Positions 1 to 7,931 of a stretch of DNA of 64,000 nucleotides are shown one piece after another. The translations under genes were made by a program, and so were the position numbers. The stretch comes from Pseudomonas sp. GOM6. Lineage in GTDB: Bacteria; Pseudomonadota; Gammaproteobacteria; Pseudomonadales; Pseudomonadaceae. Location: positions 1 to 64,000 of the forward strand of contig NZ_JARPUS010000004.1 in assembly GCF_029537485.1 (NCBI RefSeq), written 5' to 3'. Each line of letters starts with the position of its first letter. Position 1 is the stretch's first letter. Under the pieces are notes generated by a model, which ran no database searches, was not told the DNA's origin, and worked only from the letters and a program-made list of their open reading frames with translations.

Positions 1-129
1 CAGGACGGAGAAGAGATTTCATACATGGCAGAGGCGCAAATGAAGACGGTCTCGCATCGGTGCTTCGGAGGTTCACCAGTTATCTGTCGATCACTGGTGA
101 ACCGAGAGTGGAATCGACTGTTTGAGTAG
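1..129 (+). CDS. C-terminal end of a CysQ-like phosphatase (runs in from the left)
   Basis: The window opens inside a reading frame of 42 codons that ends in TAG. The encoded tail is nearly identical to the last 43 residues of the truncated gene that ends at 7370, which carries the WVVDPNDGT metal-binding motif of the inositol monophosphatase/CysQ family (3'(2'),5'-bisphosphate nucleotidase). The two copies differ at scattered positions (for example SYMAEA versus SYVAEA, VNREWNRLFE versus VSREWSRLFE), so they are diverged duplicates. The body of this copy lies outside the window, so whether it is intact cannot be judged. It is the left member of a direct repeat bracketing about 7 kb. Confidence 0.75.
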   Translation, partial: QDGEEISYMAEAQMKTVSHRCFGGSPVICRSLVNREWNRLFE

Positions 130-190
130 CTATGTTTTTTTGATTTCGAGCCAGCAGTATCGCAACGTTTGCGGGGGGGGGGGGATGACT

Positions 191-258
191 TGGCGCAGTT
201 TCATGAACTGCGCCAGTTCTGGCTGCGTATGTGGCGCAGTTCTCGTCGGACTGCGCCA
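191..258. repeat. Two hairpins with TGGCGCAGTT arms
   Basis: TGGCGCAGTT (191-200) and AACTGCGCCA (206-215) form a perfect 10-bp inverted repeat with a 5-nt loop. A second pair, TGGCGCAGT (232-240) and ACTGCGCCA (250-258), reuses the same arm with a 9-nt loop. The first hairpin is conserved in the right-hand copy at 7428-7452, while the second is decayed there. No T-run follows, so these are not ordinary terminators. They could be recombination or regulatory sites. Confidence 0.7.
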
Positions 259-361
259 TGGCTAGGCGAAGAACGGACCCTAAACCTCAAATGAAGGCGT
301 TACAGACATTGGTGCGTCCGGTCAAGATGAACCAGTGTCCAGCCTTGGATCGACCACTTCC

Positions 362-599
362 GGCCCAGGCTGGGTAAAAACGTTGGCATCGACCTTGCTG
401 TGATTTGATGGATTCAAATCAGCTGGAGGATGCCAATGAAGCGTTTTATCCAGGGAGAGCATCGAGGCCAAAGCGCACTGCTTCCCGAGAGCCTGACTAT
501 GTGGCGGACACCAACCCGGTACGGGTGGTCGATGTTTTCGTCGATGAACTCGACCTTGGCCAGCTGCCCCATCATGCTGTTCGCCCCCGCGCTCGCTGA
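362..599 (+). pseudogene. Relic of an IS1182-family transposase, 5' end
   Basis: A start MKRFIQGEHRGQSALLPESL (from 436) is the typical N-terminus of IS1182-family transposases. The continuation DYVADTNPVRVVDVFVDELDLGQL is in a different frame, so an indel has broken the gene, and the rest of the transposase is missing. Upstream, GGCCCAGGCTGGGTAAAAACG (362-382) is shared with the second relic near 32560, in the same position relative to MKRF, which identifies it as part of the element's end. Not functional. Confidence 0.7.
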
Positions 600-688
600 C
601 AGAGCAATTTTGCCAACGGCATGGGGAGGTCGCTACTTTTTCAACAGAATTGGCCAATAGCGGACGATTGGCTGGCAGGTATGCATCG

Positions 689-1603
689 CTATGTCCCCAG
701 GCCTTGGGGAAATAGCTCGGGGTTTGAGAAAGCCTGCTTAAGATGGTCGTACACCAATCGCACCCGCTTCGATACAGGGCCCTGCTGCGGGCGGTATATG
801 AACAGATCCCATGGCGCTGGAGCGAGATCAGCCAAAACAGAAACCAGCTTGCCTGACCGCAGATGGGGCTCAGCCAGATAGGCAGGAATTTGGCCAAAGC
901 ACATGCCTGCCAGGGTGGCTTCCAATTCCGTGTCAGGATCATCACAGATAAGAGCTGGCTGCCTGGGCGTAAATGTTTTCCCGTCGGCAAATAGCCAAGG
1001 CCAAGGGCGACCATTTTTCTGGTCGATCAGGACTGAAAGTGGCAGCTGAGCCAAGGCATCCAGAGATCTAGGTATTGTCTTTTGCTCTATTAGCGCCGGG
1101 CTTGCGACAACATAAAACGGCACGGGAGCTAAGGCCCGTGCGACGTAGCGCCGGTCGCGAATAACACCCACCCTGATGCCAATATCGATATGTGCCTCAA
1201 CGGCATCGGTCATCTGATCTTCCAGGCGGAGATCGAATTGCAGGTCTGGATGTGCTGCGGCCAAGGGCTGAAGAAACGGTATTAAGAAGCGCCTGCCAAT
1301 AGCATGTGGAGCCGTGATTCCCACCCTCCCTGACAGCTCAGGTTCCATCCTGTGCGACCGGAATAGCGTGTCGAAATGCTCCAGAGCTGATCTGGCATCT
1401 TTGGCGTAATCCTGACCGAAAGCAGTGATGCTCACCTGGCGGGTATTACGGTGAAACAGCGATTCGCCAAGCTCCGTTTCCAGGGCTTGAATGGCTCGGG
1501 TAACCCCTTGCGGGGAGATACCTAATCGGGTTGCCGCTTCGCGGAAGCTACCTGCCTCTGCTGCTGTGCAAAAAATCCTGACCATCTCCATGCGGTTAAG
1601 CAT
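689..1603 (-). CDS. LysR-family transcriptional regulator
   Basis: This 304-residue protein has the LysR layout: an N-terminal winged helix-turn-helix (residues about 1-60, with AATRLGISPQGVTRAIQALE) followed by a periplasmic-binding-protein-like effector domain of about 200 residues (from SGRVGITAPHAIGRRFLIPF). Length is normal for the family, of the CrgA/AaeR-like branch. The start is preceded by a G-rich ribosome binding stretch (GGGGGG, about 5 nt upstream). It is divergent from an SDR gene at 1747, and a 6-bp inverted repeat with LysR-box shape lies in the gap, so control of the divergent SDR/MDR pair and of itself is the natural inference. The inducer is unknown. Confidence 0.85.
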   Translation of the reverse strand: MLNRMEMVRIFCTAAEAGSFREAATRLGISPQGVTRAIQALETELGESLFHRNTRQVSITAFGQDYAKDARSALEHFDTLFRSHRMEPELSGRVGITAPHAIGRRFLIPFLQPLAAAHPDLQFDLRLEDQMTDAVEAHIDIGIRVGVIRDRRYVARALAPVPFYVVASPALIEQKTIPRSLDALAQLPLSVLIDQKNGRPWPWLFADGKTFTPRQPALICDDPDTELEATLAGMCFGQIPAYLAEPHLRSGKLVSVLADLAPAPWDLFIYRPQQGPVSKRVRLVYDHLKQAFSNPELFPQGLGT

Positions 1604-1617
1604 GTTGCCCCCCCATT

Positions 1618-1636
1618 TATTCCATATTCAGGAATA
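1618..1636. promoter_or_regulatory. Probable LysR operator in the divergent promoter region
   Basis: TATTCC-ATATTCA-GGAATA is a 6-bp inverted repeat with a 7-nt spacer. It sits 15 bp upstream of the LysR start and 110 bp before the SDR start, and has the T-N11-A geometry usual for LysR sites. Its role is inferred from position and symmetry only. Confidence 0.5.
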
Positions 1637-1746
1637 GCTTAATCCAATCATTTCCATTTATTGAGATTAATCATGGGGCTAAGGTTTGCGCACTGCCAGG
1701 TTAACCAGCCATGGCGAAGTACAAACCCGCCGATGAGGTTCTCAAC

Positions 1747-2490
1747 ATGAGCAATAACATTTCTGGAAAAGTTGTCGTTATCACCGGCGCCAGCAGTGGC
1801 TTGGGTGAAGCGACTGCACGCCACCTTGCTGCGCTTGGCGCGCGCGTAGTGCTGGCCGCACGCCGCAAAGATAAACTCGACGCATTGGTGACTGAGCTGA
1901 CCAATGCAGGTGGTCAGGCAATCGCGTATCAGACCGATGTCACCTCTCAGGAAGAGGTCAAAACGCTCATTCAAGGTGCCGTGGACACCTACGGGCGCAT
2001 TGATGTACTGGTCAACAATGCCGGGCTGATGGCGATTGCACCGCTCAGTGATGCTCGGACTGACGAGTGGGATCGCATGATCGACATCAACATCAAGGGG
2101 CTGCTGTACGGAGTCGCGGCTGCATTGCCGGTCTTCCAGAAACAAAACAGTGGCCACTTCATCAACATCGCATCGGTTGCAGGCCTGAAGGTATTCAGCC
2201 CTGGCGGCACAGTGTACAGCGGCACCAAGTTTGCTGTGCGGGCCATCTCCGAAGGACTGCGTCACGAAGTCGGTGGCAGCATTCGCACCACGACTATCGA
2301 ACCAGGTGCCGTGGACTCCGAGTTGAAATTCGGCAGCTCCCACCAACAGAGCCGCGATTTCGTGGTGGACTTCTACAAGCATGCAATTCCCGCTCAATCC
2401 GTCGCTCGGGCTATCGCCTTCGCAATTGAGCAGCCTGCTGAAGTGGATATTAACGAGATTGTTCTGCGCCCAACCGTGCAGGAATTCTAA
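1747..2490 (+). CDS. Short-chain dehydrogenase/reductase (SDR)
   Basis: A classical SDR of 247 residues. The Rossmann cofactor motif TGASSGLG is at 13-20, NNAG at 90-93, and the catalytic Ser143, Tyr157 and Lys161 (YSGTK) are all present. An Arg-rich stretch after the second beta strand (AARRKDK) suggests NADP(H) preference. I chose ATG 1747 because GATGAGG lies 8 nt upstream and family members begin just before the Rossmann strand; an in-frame ATG at 1711 would add 12 residues. The substrate is unknown. The divergent LysR gene and the following MDR gene suggest a small inducible detoxification or redox operon. Confidence 0.85.
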   Translation: MSNNISGKVVVITGASSGLGEATARHLAALGARVVLAARRKDKLDALVTELTNAGGQAIAYQTDVTSQEEVKTLIQGAVDTYGRIDVLVNNAGLMAIAPLSDARTDEWDRMIDINIKGLLYGVAAALPVFQKQNSGHFINIASVAGLKVFSPGGTVYSGTKFAVRAISEGLRHEVGGSIRTTTIEPGAVDSELKFGSSHQQSRDFVVDFYKHAIPAQSVARAIAFAIEQPAEVDINEIVLRPTVQEF

Positions 2491-2585
2491 TGAGTTTAGG
2501 GCCTGCCGCTTCGGCGTCAGGCCCCGCTTGTATGGAGTCAAAAGCTGTGAGCAACGTAACTGAATCGCTTTCGAGTGGGGGACTG

Positions 2586-3569
2586 ATGAAGGCCTTGCGC
2601 CTAGACAGCTATGACGCGAGCACCCTGCGTGAAGTCGAAGTCGCAAAGCCTTCGCCACAACAGGGGCAGGTACTGGTAAAGATTAAAGCCAGCGGCGTTA
2701 ACCCAATCGACTACAAAATTCGCCTGGGGCAGGCCCCTTACGCGATGCCTGAGTTACCAGCGATCATTGGCACTGATTTGGCTGGCGTCGTTGAGGCAGT
2801 GGGCGAAGGCGTTACTCAATTCCAAGTTGGGGATGAGGTGTATGGTCTAACTGGCGGTGTGCGTGGATTGCAGGGATCTCTAGCCCAGTACGCGGCAGTC
2901 GATGCAAATTTGTTAGCCATCAAGCCCAGAAATCTAAGCATGCGCGAAGCGGCAGCTTTGCCGCTGGTGACGCTGACTGCATGGGAAGGCCTAGTAGATA
3001 AAGCAGCTGTGAAAGCGGGTGACCGCGTGTTGGTTCATGGTGGCGCTGGCGGAGTCGGGCATGTGGCCGTACAACTCGCCAAAGCGTTTGGTGCGGATGT
3101 TTATGCAACCGTGTCCCCGGCAAAGCAATCAATCATCGAGTCCTACGGGGCAACGTCCATCGATTATCAAAGCGTTGGCGTCAATGAGTATGTGGCCCAG
3201 CACACTAACGGGGATGGCTTCGACATTATTTATGACACCGTTGGTGGCGAGTCCTTGGATCTGTCGTTCCAGGCTATTCGTCCATATGGGCACGTCGTCA
3301 GTTGCGCTGCTTTTTCCTCCCATAACCTAGCTCCGGGCTCCCTGCGCTGCATGACCCTATCCGGGGTATTTGTCCTATTGCCAATGCTTTCTGGCAAAGG
3401 GCGTTCTCACCATGGCGAAATCCTACGCAAGGCTGCCCAATTGGCAGAGGCGGGCCAGTTGAAGCCGCTGGTAGATGAGTTCCGCTTTACTTTAAGCCAA
3501 GCTCAGACTGCACATGAGATGCTTGAGCGCGGAGATGTACGAGGTAAGGCCGTCATTGATATCGACTAA
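2586..3569 (+). CDS. Zinc-independent MDR oxidoreductase (quinone oxidoreductase type)
   Basis: This 327-residue medium-chain dehydrogenase/reductase has the N-terminal GroES-like fold (MKALRLDSYD...VLVKIKASGVNPIDYK) and the nucleotide-binding HGGAGGVG motif at 151-158. The catalytic zinc ligands of alcohol dehydrogenases are absent, as in NADPH:quinone reductases. An earlier ATG at 2490 overlaps the SDR stop codon (TAATG) and would add 32 low-complexity residues; I prefer 2586 because the family starts with MKA and a purine-rich GTGGGGGA precedes it. It is probably co-transcribed with the SDR gene. Substrate unknown. Confidence 0.82.
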   Translation: MKALRLDSYDASTLREVEVAKPSPQQGQVLVKIKASGVNPIDYKIRLGQAPYAMPELPAIIGTDLAGVVEAVGEGVTQFQVGDEVYGLTGGVRGLQGSLAQYAAVDANLLAIKPRNLSMREAAALPLVTLTAWEGLVDKAAVKAGDRVLVHGGAGGVGHVAVQLAKAFGADVYATVSPAKQSIIESYGATSIDYQSVGVNEYVAQHTNGDGFDIIYDTVGGESLDLSFQAIRPYGHVVSCAAFSSHNLAPGSLRCMTLSGVFVLLPMLSGKGRSHHGEILRKAAQLAEAGQLKPLVDEFRFTLSQAQTAHEMLERGDVRGKAVIDID

Positions 3570-3577
3570 GGGCCTTC

Positions 3578-3832
3578 GTGCCTGTAAGGCAGATCGTGCC
3601 ATGCAGGGATAAGAGGAACTTGCTTCTCCTGATCCACCTCGGTGAAGCCGTTTTTTTCACAGCCCTAACACCCGCATTGCCGAGACATCTGGTAATGCGC
3701 GAGGCTTTCAGGGATCAGGCGGCGCTGGATGCGCATTTTTCGATGCCTTACTTTCAGCGCTTTGCCGCCACGGCAGATGATCTGCTGCAAGAGCCGTTGC
3801 AACTGATATTCCTTGAACAGGTATCGGCCTGA
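3578..3832 (+). pseudogene. Decayed antibiotic-biosynthesis-monooxygenase (ABM) domain protein
   Basis: The frame opens with GTG and MPVRQIV, and ends with REAFRDQAALDAHFSMPYFQRFAA, the first and last elements of small YgiN-like ABM proteins (dimeric ferredoxin-like fold, often quinol monooxygenases). The middle (about 33 residues) does not look like the family and is roughly 20 residues too short, so an internal deletion or compensating frameshifts are likely. It lies 9 bp after the MDR gene and was probably the third gene of that operon. Confidence 0.5.
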
Positions 3833-3887
3833 TCATTCAGCCTGTTGAGCCGCACCACCTCGGCCGGGCTTGGACGCGGCCGGCGGA

Positions 3888-4871
3888 TCAATTTGCTCCA
3901 GGACGCGCCTTTACTCCGAATTGCGCAACGATGTGAGTGCCCAGTTCCTCAATGACGTCCGCCGCAGGGCGCTTTCCGTACTTGAGATTGAGGATAACGT
4001 GGTCCACCCCGATTTCCTCAAGCGACTCCAGCAAAGCCCGGAGGTGGTCGCGTCCGAGCCTGAACCCCAAATGAATGGGAGTGGGTGGCGTGGACGGGTT
4101 CTCACTGAGGTCGATGTAAAGCGACTGAGTGAAGGGCTTATAGACGGAACCACATTGCTTCATGACCTCGATCCGCCAATCTTCCACGATCAGTCGCTGT
4201 ATTTTCGGCGCGCGTGGATAGTTGATCCATCCGGCGCTTTCGCGCGCGATCCAATCCAGTGACTGGCGGCTATGACCGGTCACGAGCATCGGAATCACTT
4301 GGGTTGTGGGTTTGGGAATGAGGTCTGCGCCGCGCAGCTCACCACCGCTCCAGCGGATGGGTTCGAAGCTGGTGCTGTAGGCTCGGCGAATCACCTCGTA
4401 GTGCTCTCGAAAGACTTCTCCGCGTCTTTCGGGATCGACGTCAAAGGCTGAAAACTCCACTGGGCGATCGCCGGAGGCTACGCCCAGAATCAAGCGACCT
4501 GCGCTCAACTGATCGACGCTGGCTGACGCCTTGGCCGTGTGCAGAGGATGGTGTAAAGGGATGGCAATGGATGCGCTGCCAAGCGCTATCTCTGACGTAT
4601 GAGCCGCCATATAGCCCATGTATACCCAGGGATCGAAGGCTTGGCCAACATCGCCGAAATTAGGGTCCCGAAGAGGCACGTCGCGAAACCAGAGCGCGGA
4701 GAAGCCCAGGTCCTCTGCTCGTTTGGCCAATGCGACCTGGTTGAGCATGCTCGGAATGTCCCCACCGAAGGCCTCCAAAGGGAAGAACAATCCCAGGCTC
4801 AAATGACCCGGAGTGAAGGTTCGGCTGAACCCTCGATGCTGCTGATGAGGAATCGTGCTCGGCAGATACAT
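3888..4871 (-). CDS. Luciferase-like (LLM class) flavin-dependent oxidoreductase
   Basis: A 327-residue TIM-barrel protein of the bacterial luciferase-like family: LGLFFPLEAFGGDIPSML at the start, AKRAEDLGFSALWFRDVPL, SEIALGSASIAIPLHHPL, and the hallmark ASVDQLSAGRLILGVASGD. Such enzymes use reduced flavin (FMN or F420) to oxidise small organic substrates. ATG 4871 was chosen because GAGGAA sits 7 nt upstream; an open frame continues 34 residues further upstream without family resemblance. It faces the SDR/MDR genes and stands alone. Substrate unknown. Confidence 0.82.
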   Translation of the reverse strand: MYLPSTIPHQQHRGFSRTFTPGHLSLGLFFPLEAFGGDIPSMLNQVALAKRAEDLGFSALWFRDVPLRDPNFGDVGQAFDPWVYMGYMAAHTSEIALGSASIAIPLHHPLHTAKASASVDQLSAGRLILGVASGDRPVEFSAFDVDPERRGEVFREHYEVIRRAYSTSFEPIRWSGGELRGADLIPKPTTQVIPMLVTGHSRQSLDWIARESAGWINYPRAPKIQRLIVEDWRIEVMKQCGSVYKPFTQSLYIDLSENPSTPPTPIHLGFRLGRDHLRALLESLEEIGVDHVILNLKYGKRPAADVIEELGTHIVAQFGVKARPGAN

Positions 4872-5334
4872 TCTAATCTTCCTCAATGGGAGAACCGCGC
4901 AATAGAAGTGCAACGGGCTGCTGCGAACCATTGCGAACTCGATCGTAAAGCCTGCCCGATTGTAGACCTGCAAGCAGGTTTCTCAGCCATGCTGGTCGCC
5001 GGAAACGGGCATCAAACTCGTCTGCGATGGGATGTAGGTTCAATTCCCAAACCCTGAATCGAACCCGTGTCCGCACGGTAGTTCAAACGGTAGGCTCGGC
5101 GGCCGCGTCATTGTCGACGGCGGGGTCGGTGAGCCGCCGAATCGTCAGTGCACAGCGTTGCTCAATCAAGGTATTGATTTGCTCAACCACGACATTGCCA
5201 GCAAAACTTTGTTCGGGGTCAAACTGGAGCTTGCGCGCCGTGGCGGGCAGTAGTTTTGTCAGGTCCAAATGCGTCGTTTGGCCTGCGTCAGTTTCCCGGC
5301 GGTCTCCAGCCGTACATACACCAAACGCCTCTGG
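4872..5334. other. Gene-poor gap with a possible broken coding remnant
   Basis: No intact gene is recognised. On the minus strand two adjoining frames read like one coding sequence split by a frameshift: DDQRRLVYVRLETAGKLTQA (about 5335-5280), then DLTKLLPATARKLQFDPEQS onward to a stop at 5083. The first part has the flavour of a MarR-type wing. The evidence is weak. Confidence 0.3.
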
Positions 5335-6297
5335 TCATCCACCGCGTCGCAACTCCCTGACACCCCGGCCCAGCTTGCGGCGCAACAGGGCCCGCAGGCT
5401 CACCCCATCCGAGTACCCGACCTGTGCGGCGACTTGGTCGACGCTCGCGTTTCCGGTGCGCAAGAGATGGACGGCATGCTCCACGCGCAGGTCCTGGAAA
5501 TACGACAACGGTGTCTTGCCCAAAACGCTTTGCAGCCGCCGCGCCAAGGTGCGCTCGCTTGTGCCCGCGGCGCTGGCCGCCTCGGCCAGCGAGAACCCCT
5601 TCGCGAGCTGACTTCTGGCCCAGCACTCGAAGCGCTCCACCATCGGGTCGGCATGCGCAAGGTGGTCGGGAATAACGAACTCGGCTTGCGAACTGCGTGC
5701 CTCGACCAGCAGATAGCGTGCCACCAGGGCCGCCAGCGCCGGACTGCGCTCCCGGATGATGCGCAAGGCCAGGTCGACGTGGGCCAAAGCGGCACCAGCG
5801 GTGGTGAAGCGTGTCGAGTTCACGATCATGCGTGACTCGTCCAGCTTGATGTTCGGATAGCGCTGCCGAAACATCGGCCCCAGCCACCATGACGTCGTCG
5901 CACGATGCCCATCAAGCAGGCCGCTCTCTGCAATCAAGAAGCTACCGGAGCAAGCGGCACCTAGGTGCGCGCCAGCGGTGGACCACTGCTGTAGCGCCGC
6001 GACCGCGTCGGGCACATCGGGGCGTGTGAGCCGAGCCGAGAGCGTGTCAGGCATCTTGTCGCCAAACGCGGGCACGAGCACGACGTCTGGTTCCGGCGCA
6101 CTACGCGCAGGGACCACGGGGACCGTCAAGCCTTGCGCAGTTCGGATGCGACGCCGCACGCCCACCAGCGTGAGCTCTATGTGCGCGGGAGCCTGTGGCA
6201 GCGAGCCCGCCATCGCATTGGCCAAGCCCACTGTGTCGGTGAGCGCCGCAAGCCCCAGATCAAACACGCCATCACAAACAAGGATGTGGAGTTTCAT
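5335..6297 (-). CDS. GlxA/FtrA-type AraC-family regulator (DJ-1/PfpI domain plus HTH)
   Basis: This 320-residue protein combines an N-terminal DJ-1/PfpI class-I amidotransferase-like domain (MKLHILVCDGVFDLGLAAL; nucleophile-elbow-like AACSGSFLIAESGLLDGHRATTSW) with a C-terminal AraC double helix-turn-helix (FSLAEAASAAGTSERTLARR and VDQVAAQVGYSDGVSLRALL). Members of this group are transcription activators; the amidase-like domain is thought to sense a ligand. ATG 6297 was chosen over an in-frame ATG at 6348 because the family begins with a short beta strand such as MKLHILV. It is divergent from the ABM gene at 6412, its likely target, with an AT-rich 115-bp intergenic region rich in TTGT/ACAA repeats. 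Confidence 0.85.
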   Translation of the reverse strand: MKLHILVCDGVFDLGLAALTDTVGLANAMAGSLPQAPAHIELTLVGVRRRIRTAQGLTVPVVPARSAPEPDVVLVPAFGDKMPDTLSARLTRPDVPDAVAALQQWSTAGAHLGAACSGSFLIAESGLLDGHRATTSWWLGPMFRQRYPNIKLDESRMIVNSTRFTTAGAALAHVDLALRIIRERSPALAALVARYLLVEARSSQAEFVIPDHLAHADPMVERFECWARSQLAKGFSLAEAASAAGTSERTLARRLQSVLGKTPLSYFQDLRVEHAVHLLRTGNASVDQVAAQVGYSDGVSLRALLRRKLGRGVRELRRGG

Positions 6298-6411
6298 GGC
6301 AACAATGATATCAATGTTGTCATTATTGTCTATAGAGATGGCTGTCATGACGACTTAGACTGCAGGCTCGTTGATCCATTCACCTAACCCAGTTACCCAA
6401 AGGATTACAGT

Positions 6412-6714
6412 ATGACCAAGCTCGCCCTGTTTGTTCGCCTCGAAGCCAAACCCGGCCAGGAGGCTGCGCTTGCCGACTTCCTGGCCAGCGCACTGCCGCT
6501 CGCCAACGCCGAGTCCGGCACCACTGCCTGGTTCGCATTGAAGTTTGGCCCTTCGACGTTCGGTGTGTTCGATGCCTTTGCCGATGAGGCAGGTCGCCAA
6601 GCACATCTGAACGGCCAGATCGCCGCGGCCTTGATGGCCAACGCCGCGACCTTGCTCAGTTCTCCGCCCAATATCGAGAAGGTCGAACTGCTTGCAGCCA
6701 AACTGCCTGCATGA
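6412..6714 (+). CDS. ABM-domain putative quinol monooxygenase
   Basis: An intact 100-residue protein of the antibiotic biosynthesis monooxygenase fold: LALFVRLEAKPGQEAALADF at the N-terminus and FDAFADEAGRQAHLNGQIAAAL in the middle. Such proteins are dimeric, cofactor-free oxidases of quinols or similar aromatics, although many members are untested. It is transcribed away from the GlxA-type regulator, which suggests inducible expression. It ends 14 bp before the breakpoint of the truncated cysQ-like gene and so marks the right edge of the inserted block. Confidence 0.8.
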   Translation: MTKLALFVRLEAKPGQEAALADFLASALPLANAESGTTAWFALKFGPSTFGVFDAFADEAGRQAHLNGQIAAALMANAATLLSSPPNIEKVELLAAKLPA

Positions 6715-6728
6715 CAACCCGGCCTTGA

Positions 6729-7370
6729 CCCAATCAGATCACGCTGCAGGATGGGGGCACAGGATATTCGCTGACCGGTGCCCCGTTCTGCTGGGTGGTC
6801 GATCCTAACGATGGGACTGCTGACTTTTTGAAGGGCTTCAAGGGCTCTGCCATTTCGGTAGGACTACTTGAAAATGCTCAGCCTGTTCTCGGTGTGGTGT
6901 ATGCGCCTGTGCTAGTAGGGTGCCCAGCTGACTGCATCGCCTGGGCTAAAGGCATGCCATCGGTGCTGCGTAATGGCGAACCGGTTGACGGGCATCTGTC
7001 AAAACTGGAGTGGAGTTCAGACAGTCAAGTAATGGTCAGTACTGCTGCCAGGATGAAGCCAGAGCTAAATTCTGAATTGTGTGCTCCGGGTAGATTTGTC
7101 GCGATGCCAAGCATTGCCTACCGGTTAGCTCGTGTAGCTGCAGGTGATGGGGTTGCTGGTGTGTCACTTGTCCAGGTTTCCGCACATGATGTGGTAGCAG
7201 GACACGCATTGCTAAAAGGTGCTGGAGGCGTACTTCTCAATCAGGACGGAGAAGAGATTTCATACGTGGCAGAGGCACAAATGAAGACTGTCTCGCATCG
7301 GTGCTTCGGAGGTTCACCAGTTATCTGTCGATCACTGGTGAGCCGAGAGTGGAGTCGACTGTTTGAGTAG
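6729..7370 (+). pseudogene. 5'-truncated cysQ-like phosphatase gene
   Basis: The frame is open from just after a TGA at 6726-6728 and reads LQDGGTGYSLTGAPFCWVVDPNDGTADF, which includes the WxVDPxDGT metal-binding motif of the inositol monophosphatase/CysQ family. The C-terminal metal ligand region (VSAHDVVAGHALLKGAGGVL) and the end are intact. About the first 60-80 residues of a family member (including the GxxE motif) are missing, so the gene was cut at about 6730 and is probably non-functional. A GTG at 6795 could start translation but would fall inside the motif. It is the right-hand partner of the copy at the window start. Confidence 0.7.
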
Positions 7371-7575
7371 CTGTTGTTTTTTGAGTTCGAGCCAGCAGCA
7401 TCGCAGCGTTCGCGAGCGTTGATGACTTGGCGCAGTTTAATGAACTGCGCCATTTGGGGCTGCGTATGTGGCGCAGTTCCCGCCGATCCTCGCCACTGCT
7501 AGGTTGGGAGCAGGCCCCAGGCCTTGTGTGACGGTGTTATAGACATTGGTGTGTCCATGACCAATGAACCCAAAG
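7244..7575. repeat. Direct repeat, right copy (cysQ-like 3' end plus flank)
   Basis: Partner of 1-345. It contains the last 42 codons of the truncated cysQ-like gene, the hairpin TGGCGCAGTT-TAATG-AACTGCGCCA (7428-7452), a decayed second hairpin and the shared segment ending near 'gacattggtgtgtcc'. The two copies have accumulated many differences, so the duplication is not recent. Confidence 0.75.
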
Positions 7576-7766
7576 CCCGCCCCCAGCTTGCCCCGGCGCA
7601 ACGTAGGCAAGCTTCGCGCCCGCATGCGATAAACAGCCTGTTGCTGCTTTTCCAGCTGCTCCCTTTTCCTGTCCAGATCAATGTCATGCTTGTTCTTGGC
7701 CGTGCTGCCAACTTCCAATGTCGCCCAGGGCAATTCTTGAGGTGCATTCAAGATGGGTAGATTCAA
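7437..7766 (-). CDS. Small hypothetical protein, probably a remnant
   Basis: A TTG-initiated frame of 109 codons. The N-terminal half (LPWATLEVGSTAKNKHDIDL followed by a charged DRKREQLEKQQQAVYRMRAR segment) looks protein-like. The C-terminal part runs into the direct repeat and its hairpin, which does not code on the other copy. I do not recognise a family. It follows a second small frame at 7770-7931 on the same strand, and both lie downstream of the taurine aminotransferase. Confidence 0.3.
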   Translation of the reverse strand: MNLPILNAPQELPWATLEVGSTAKNKHDIDLDRKREQLEKQQQAVYRMRARSLPTLRRGKLGAGFGFIGHGHTNVYNTVTQGLGPAPNLAVARIGGNCATYAAPNGAVH

Positions 7767-7769
7767 GTC

Positions 7770-7931
7770 TTAAATGCCATCCGACGTCCCCCCGACGTCT
7801 GGAGCTGCGTCATGGAAAAGCTGAGACATAACCCTGAAAGCCTGACGTGCCAAAGTGAACGCTCCGAAAGAGCTGGCCTCAGCGTAACGTCGACGCCTGG
7901 CCAGCTCGGTAAGTTCTTGTCTGTTGGTCAG
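7770..7931 (-). CDS. Possible small ORF overlapping the aminotransferase stop
   Basis: The frame LTNRQELTELARRRRYAEAS (residues 1-20) continues through SFGAFTLARQAFRVMSQLFH to a TAA. Its composition (amphipathic, Arg/Ala rich) resembles real small Pseudomonas proteins. There is no ATG, GTG or TTG at its head, only CTG or ATT overlapping the end of the aminotransferase gene, so it may be a remnant. No family recognised. Confidence 0.3.
   Translation of the reverse strand: MTNRQELTELARRRRYAEASSFGAFTLARQAFRVMSQLFHDAAPDVGGTSDGI

Larger units (their letters stand above)
1..345. repeat. Direct repeat, left copy (cysQ-like 3' end plus flank)
   Basis: This stretch aligns with 7244-7575: first the cysQ-like C-terminal codons, then about 215 bp of non-coding flank including a TGGCGCAGTT hairpin and the segment ending near 'gacattggtg'. 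Identity is high in the coding part and lower, with small gaps, in the flank. A run of 12 G at 173-184 replaces a mixed sequence found in the right copy. The similarity fades where an IS1182-type end begins near 362. The pair brackets the oxidoreductase block and is most simply explained by duplication during insertion or recombination of that block. Confidence 0.75.

Noticed and set aside
5035..5055. tRNA-like T-arm GGTTCAATTCC
   Set aside because: No acceptor stem, anticodon arm or CCA can be built around it.
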